Assembly: GCA_030602665.1 (NCBI GenBank)
Contig: JAUVZE010000049.1
Location: 1-7,759, forward strand
Source: Dehalococcoidia bacterium
Lineage (GTDB): Bacteria > Chloroflexota > Dehalococcoidia > Dehalococcoidales > JAUVZE01
Length of the DNA: 7,759 bases
Reading direction: 5' to 3'
In this document: positions 4,365 to 7,759 of the stretch, piece by piece
Numbering within the stretch: position 1 is the first letter of the stretch
Layout of the letters: the number at the start of each line of letters is the position of its first letter
Notes under the pieces: model-generated
What the model saw: only the letters and a program-made list of their open reading frames with translations
The model's database searches: none
Told to the model about the DNA's origin: nothing
Position numbers and translations under genes: made by a program

Positions 4365-5680
4365 GCCCCGAAGCTTATCTAGGGTTAATGCTTGCCTGTC
4401 TTTTCGGCTGTCTACTCTTGGGTTTCCCCATGGCTTTCACCTTGGCGGTTAGCTCGGTGATAGTAGCTCTTATATATGGGGGGCCTGGAATGCTTGGTTA
4501 CACTGTCATCCAGGTCTATTCTGGAATGATCAGCTTGCCCCTCGTTGCCCTGCCCTTATTCATCTTCATCGCCAATGTCCTGGAAAGATCCGGGATAGCG
4601 GAGGACTTATACACCGCTTTGCGCCAGTGGTTGGCGCCTTTACCCGGCGCCCTGGCAATAGCCACTGTGTTGGTTTGCACCATAGTTGCTGCCATATCGG
4701 GAGTAGCTGCGGCCGGCGTGGTCATCATGGGAATCATTGCTCTTCCCTTGATGCTGAAGCGTGGTTACCACAAAGATATCGCTTTAGCCCCTATCATGGC
4801 CGGTGGGGCATTGGGAATTCTTATTCCCCCCAGTGTAGTGTTCATCCTTTACGGCATGATGACCAGGACATCAATAGGAAGACTGTTCGCCGGGGGGCTT
4901 ATCCCTGGCATCATCCTATCCCTCGGTTACATGACTTATATAGGCGTGAGATGTTACTTCCAACCGCATCTTGCTCCTCCTGTCCCCCCTGAAGAAAGGG
5001 TGTCATTGAGGGAGAAGATTGCCCTAAGCACAGGGCTAATCGCGCCTTTTTTGCTTATCTTCCTTATTTTAGGCACCATTTTTTTTGGTATCGCTTCTAT
5101 TACCGAGGCTGCTGCGGTAGGTGCTGCCGGTGCTATGGTCTGCGTCGCTATAAAAGGCAAACTTAGCTGGACATTGGTGAGAGAGGCGTGCTACCGAACT
5201 TTAACAGTTAGTTGTATGGTTATGTGGATTATTTTTGGGGCTAAGATGTTTGCCACCATCTTCATCATGGTAGGTACCGCACGGTTAATATCAGAGGGCT
5301 TGATGGGTCTAGCAATACCGCCCATCGCCCTTGTGTTAATGATGCAGTTTAGCTACATCCTCCTGGGCTGTATCACTGAAGAAGTAACCATGATAGCCCT
5401 GACAGTTCCCATATATGCTCCCATTCTTTCTGCCCTGGGTTTTGACCCGGTGTGGTTCGGGGTTCTCTTCCTTATCAACTTGCAGATGGGCTATCTGACC
5501 CCCCCCTTCGGCTATTGCCTGTTCTATATGAAGGGGGTTGCTCCACCTGAAGTAAGTACAGTAGACCTTTATCACTCTATTTGGCCCTTTCTAGTGGTTC
5601 AATTGTGTGTGCTGATGTTGGTTTTGTTTTTCCCACAGATAGCCTTGTGGCTCCCCGAAACGGTTTTTGGTCTCAAGTAG
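4361..5680 (+). CDS. dctM: TRAP transporter large permease subunit, DctM family
   Basis: A 439-aa polytopic membrane protein of normal DctM length, carrying the transport path. Motifs: 'LPLVALPLFIFIANVLERSG' (59-78), 'AAISGVAAAGVVIMG' (110-124), 'GGALGILIPPS' (148-158) and the carboxy-terminal 'LTPPFG' (379-384). The second and third resemble the FcbT3 / mannitol-chloroaromatic large-permease group. The frame is open further upstream, but ATG 4361 is chosen because it overlaps the dctQ stop by ATGA and GGAG (4352-4355) lies 5 bases before it. It couples inward sodium flow to substrate delivered by DctP. No terminator is seen after the stop, so read-through into the methyltransferase gene at 5810 is possible. 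Confidence 0.92.
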   Translation: MSPEAYLGLMLACLFGCLLLGFPMAFTLAVSSVIVALIYGGPGMLGYTVIQVYSGMISLPLVALPLFIFIANVLERSGIAEDLYTALRQWLAPLPGALAIATVLVCTIVAAISGVAAAGVVIMGIIALPLMLKRGYHKDIALAPIMAGGALGILIPPSVVFILYGMMTRTSIGRLFAGGLIPGIILSLGYMTYIGVRCYFQPHLAPPVPPEERVSLREKIALSTGLIAPFLLIFLILGTIFFGIASITEAAAVGAAGAMVCVAIKGKLSWTLVREACYRTLTVSCMVMWIIFGAKMFATIFIMVGTARLISEGLMGLAIPPIALVLMMQFSYILLGCITEEVTMIALTVPIYAPILSALGFDPVWFGVLFLINLQMGYLTPPFGYCLFYMKGVAPPEVSTVDLYHSIWPFLVVQLCVLMLVLFFPQIALWLPETVFGLK

Positions 5681-5696
5681 ATTGCAGTATCTCGGT

Positions 5697-5726
5697 AGCT
5701 CCCTTGGAGCTGATATCCAACTCCAA
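5697..5726 (+). promoter_or_regulatory. Two overlapping small hairpins between dctM and the methyltransferase gene
   Basis: AGCTCC/GGAGCT (5697-5702 with 5706-5711) and TTGGAG/CTCCAA (5704-5709 with 5721-5726) are both perfect 6-bp stems. They share the same central GGAG, so only one can form at a time. No T-run follows. This could be a small processing or regulatory structure in a dctM-methyltransferase transcript, or chance. The remainder of 5681-5809 shows no convincing promoter. Confidence 0.25.
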
Positions 5727-5809
5727 AGCAGCTGACCACGCCGGCGAGGACACGGTATGAGGAAATTGTTATATAGCAAACACTAAATATCTTCTAGGAG
5801 TTGCAAAAA

Positions 5810-7273
5810 ATGATAAAGCTTAATCAGAAGTTTAATAGGCCACCTTACTTGGAAATTCTCTCAGAAGGGCAAATTTATGCTATCCATTCTGCCAGTTTGG
5901 AGATTTTAGAGAGGACAGGGATGAAATGCAACAACGAGGCAGCCGTGAAGACTTTTCAGGAGGGCGGAGCCTATGTTGAAGGTGATAGAGTTAAGATTCC
6001 TCCTGTGATGGTTGAGCAGGCACTTAAGAGTGCTCCTTCTAGGAGTCTTATAACAGGAAGGCGTGGGAAAGGGAAGGTACTTCTAGAAAGGAATGTGGTT
6101 AATTATGGTTTAGGAACGGATGTACCCGATCACATTGATACCTATACTCATGAAATACGTCCCACGGTGCTTAAAGATATTGAGAATATAAGCAAGGTTG
6201 TACAAAAGTGTGAACACATTGACTTTACTTCTAATTCAGGCCTTGCCTCCGATGTCCGGCCAGAGATGCAAGATTTATATCACTATAAGGTAGGAAATAT
6301 TTATTGTGATAAGCCATTTCTTACTTCTGCTGCCAATGGCGAGAATATGAAAGCTTTAATTGATATGGCTACAGTTTTTGCTGGGAGTTATGAGAATCTG
6401 AGAAAGACACCTTCGCTTATCGTGTACGGAGAGCCTATTTCGCCTTTGGCGTTTGACAAAAACGCAACTGAAGTCCTCTTGGTTTGTGCAGAGTATAAGA
6501 TTCCTATTGTATTTCCGCCTATGGTTCAAACTGGTGCTACCGGCCCAATGACTTTGGCTGGTGGTATTGCTCAAGGCAATGCCGAGACCCTTGCCAGTTT
6601 AGTATTGCATCAACTTAAGAACCCTGGAGCACCATTCATATGGGGTCCATTTGTGAGCATGATGGATATGCGCACGACGCTTTGTTGCTATGGCGGGCCA
6701 GTTATTATGAAATCTCAGGTAGCCCTAGGGCAGATAAGTAGGTTTTATAACATACCTACCTTCGGCTTTGCTGCTGTTAGTGATTCCACTACAATTGATG
6801 TCCAGTGTGGAATGGAGATGATGTGGTCAGTTCTCATAAATGCCCTGGCAGGGCTTAACCTTTGTCACGATGTAGGATATCTAAATTCGGGATTGGTCTT
6901 TAGCTTGGAATCGTTACTGCTGGGTAACGATATTATCTCTGCGACGAGTCACTTTATGGATGGAATTCAGGTAAATGAGGAGACCTTGGCCTTAGACGTG
7001 ATTGACAAGGTTGGTCCTGAGGGCAACTTTCTATCGGAAGAGAATACGGCAAAATTCCTAAAGCAAGAGGGCTGGTATTCACAGTTGTTGAATAAGAAAC
7101 GGTTCCAGGCATGGAAAGCATCGGGCAGTAAGACAGTAAACCAAAGGTTGGAAGAAGAAGCTCACCAGATAATTGGAGAGGATGTTCCTCTGCTAATCTC
7201 AAATGATGAAATGAAGGAGCTCGATAAAATTATTGCCGAGCGAGAAAAGAAATTAGCCTTAAAAGTGCATTAA
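5810..7273 (+). CDS. MttB-superfamily corrinoid methyltransferase without pyrrolysine
   Basis: A 487-aa, full-length member of the trimethylamine methyltransferase (MTTB, COG5598) family. Landmarks: 'ILERTG' (32-37), 'VKIPPVMVEQAL' (61-72), 'GPMTLAGGIAQGNAETL' (245-261) and 'SDSTTIDVQCG' (324-334), near where archaeal MttB carries pyrrolysine. No in-frame TAG interrupts it, so it belongs with the non-Pyl relatives, whose characterised members (MtgB, MtpB, MtcB) demethylate glycine betaine, proline betaine or carnitine. It should pass a methyl group to the cobalt of a corrinoid protein in the cytoplasm. ATG 5810 is preferred over TTG 5801, because AGGAG (5796-5800) is 9 bases before the ATG but directly abuts the TTG. 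It follows dctPQM on the same strand after 129 bp, suggesting that the TRAP system supplies its substrate. No intact corrinoid partner is in the window. The exact substrate is unknown. Confidence 0.88.
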   Translation: MIKLNQKFNRPPYLEILSEGQIYAIHSASLEILERTGMKCNNEAAVKTFQEGGAYVEGDRVKIPPVMVEQALKSAPSRSLITGRRGKGKVLLERNVVNYGLGTDVPDHIDTYTHEIRPTVLKDIENISKVVQKCEHIDFTSNSGLASDVRPEMQDLYHYKVGNIYCDKPFLTSAANGENMKALIDMATVFAGSYENLRKTPSLIVYGEPISPLAFDKNATEVLLVCAEYKIPIVFPPMVQTGATGPMTLAGGIAQGNAETLASLVLHQLKNPGAPFIWGPFVSMMDMRTTLCCYGGPVIMKSQVALGQISRFYNIPTFGFAAVSDSTTIDVQCGMEMMWSVLINALAGLNLCHDVGYLNSGLVFSLESLLLGNDIISATSHFMDGIQVNEETLALDVIDKVGPEGNFLSEENTAKFLKQEGWYSQLLNKKRFQAWKASGSKTVNQRLEEEAHQIIGEDVPLLISNDEMKELDKIIAEREKKLALKVH

Positions 7274-7370
7274 ACTGACTTCGCTTATTTTGTTCAGCGG
7301 GATAAAGCTTCCTCAAGTCAGGCTTTGGAAAGGCTAAAATTAATATCGCGTGTGCCAGCACCAGAGGAGA

Positions 7371-7676
7371 TTACCACGGAGTATGCGGTTCCTTTTTCAG
7401 AGTGTCAATCAGGTTGTCTAGAGGAATGGCAGCCAAGGTCATGGCTTGAGTAGTTCCCCCCGCACTCAATTTTATTGACAGTTTAGCGGCAACTTCATCA
7501 CTTGGCGCTTCAATGATGTTGACGAAATCAAATTGGCCTAGAAGTGCATACTGAGTCAGTATCTTAGCTCCCATAAGCTCAATATCTTTATTCACCTCCC
7601 TAATCCATTCTGGGTTTTCCTCAAACTTCTTCCTCCCTACATCAGTAAGATTCAGGAGCTGTAAGTAGTAAGCCAT
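7371..7676 (-). CDS. GYD-domain protein
   Basis: A 101-aa cytoplasmic protein that fits the GYD domain (a small ferredoxin-like alpha/beta fold of unknown function) over almost its whole length. Features are an opening strand 'MAYYLQLLNLTD' (1-12), the signature region 'LLGQFDFVNIIEAP' (45-58), where GQFD replaces the usual GxYD, and a final helix 'LDNLIDTLKK' (86-95). ATG 7676 is preferred over the adjacent GTG 7679, because AAGGAGGT (7681-7688) lies 4 bases from the ATG and only 1 from the GTG; family members also usually begin M-[AP]-x-Y. It has its own strong promoter and converges on the methyltransferase gene, 97 bp away, so it is not part of that operon. GYD proteins often occur as stand-alone genes in anaerobes; no role can be given. 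Confidence 0.85.
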   Translation of the reverse strand: MAYYLQLLNLTDVGRKKFEENPEWIREVNKDIELMGAKILTQYALLGQFDFVNIIEAPSDEVAAKLSIKLSAGGTTQAMTLAAIPLDNLIDTLKKEPHTPW

Positions 7677-7714
7677 CACTACCTCCTTGGTTAGGCATTC
7701 TACGGCGTGTAGTA

Positions 7715-7743
7715 ATCATAAATTCATTCAGGTATTTTGTCAA
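7715..7743 (-). promoter_or_regulatory. Strong sigma-70-type promoter for the GYD-domain gene
   Basis: On the minus strand, TTGACA (7743-7738), a 17-base spacer and TATGAT (7720-7715) match consensus at 6 of 6 and 5 of 6. The predicted start near 7708 leaves a ~31-nt 5' untranslated region holding the ribosome binding site. The -35 lies in the 15-mer TCATATTGACAAAAT, identical to that of the promoter at 2120-2148. Confidence 0.7.
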
Positions 7744-7759
7744 TATGACTGATGGAAAC

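Noticed and set aside
4627..4992. Open frames of 60-120 codons overlapping dctP, dctM, mttB and the GYD gene on other frames
   Set aside because: They lie wholly inside confidently assigned genes, have no family resemblance, and follow from the codon pattern of the real frame.
5732..5761. Weak promoter candidate (CTGACC, 18 bases, TATGAG) before the methyltransferase gene
   Set aside because: Only 4 of 6 matches in each box; read-through from the TRAP operon is as likely.
6779..6811. Possible pyrrolysine site in the complete MttB homologue
   Set aside because: No in-frame TAG occurs anywhere in the frame; the region equivalent to the archaeal Pyl site is encoded by ordinary codons. The truncated copy ends at TGA, not TAG.
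7275..7321. CTGACTT/AAGTCAG inverted repeat between the convergent genes as a shared terminator
   Set aside because: It has only 7 bp with a 33-nt loop and no T-run; not a credible intrinsic terminator. I see no clear terminator in 7274-7370.

Overview
The window looks like chromosomal DNA from an anaerobic bacterium of the Chloroflexota, most likely a Dehalococcoidia-type lineage. This is inferred from three things: a lipoprotein with a long (Pro-Thr)n linker after the lipobox, MttB-superfamily methyltransferases, and a paired MaoC-type dehydratase directly in front of plsX. Shine-Dalgarno sites are strong, and several promoters match the TTGACA/17 bp/TATAAT pattern well. No taxonomic marker gene is present, so the assignment is tentative.

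Left part (1-1385). A possible minus-strand transcription unit leaves through the left edge: a 25-codon ORF followed by a ribosome binding site. Facing away from it, a strong extended -10 promoter drives two overlapping hot-dog-fold genes, a MaoC-N-like subunit and a catalytic MaoC subunit. They resemble a HadAB-like 3-hydroxyacyl thioester dehydratase. plsX starts next, overlapping the second gene by ATGA, but it is frameshifted and cut off after about 28 codons. A perfect 12-bp-arm palindrome and then the last ~33 codons of a corrinoid (B12-binding) protein follow at once.

Middle (1386-2655). An MttB-family methyltransferase with a good ribosome binding site breaks off at residue 195 of an expected ~480-490. 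About 655 bp without a convincing gene follow. They hold two promoter candidates, a possible ~265-nt leader RNA or sRNA with competing pairings, an intrinsic terminator and a second hairpin, just ahead of the TRAP genes.

Right part (2656-7759). A complete TRAP transporter operon encodes dctP (lipoprotein), dctQ and dctM; a 14-bp intercistronic hairpin separates dctP from dctQ, and dctQ/dctM overlap by ATGA. A full-length MttB-family methyltransferase without pyrrolysine lies 129 bp downstream on the same strand. A GYD-domain protein with its own strong promoter converges on it.

Working hypothesis: the TRAP system imports a small carboxylate, possibly a methylated zwitterion such as a betaine. 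The adjacent MttB homologue would demethylate it onto a corrinoid protein encoded elsewhere, since the only local corrinoid gene is a fragment. The fragment cluster at 1174-2000 marks a rearranged spot between a fatty-acid synthesis locus and this accessory methyltransferase/transport locus.
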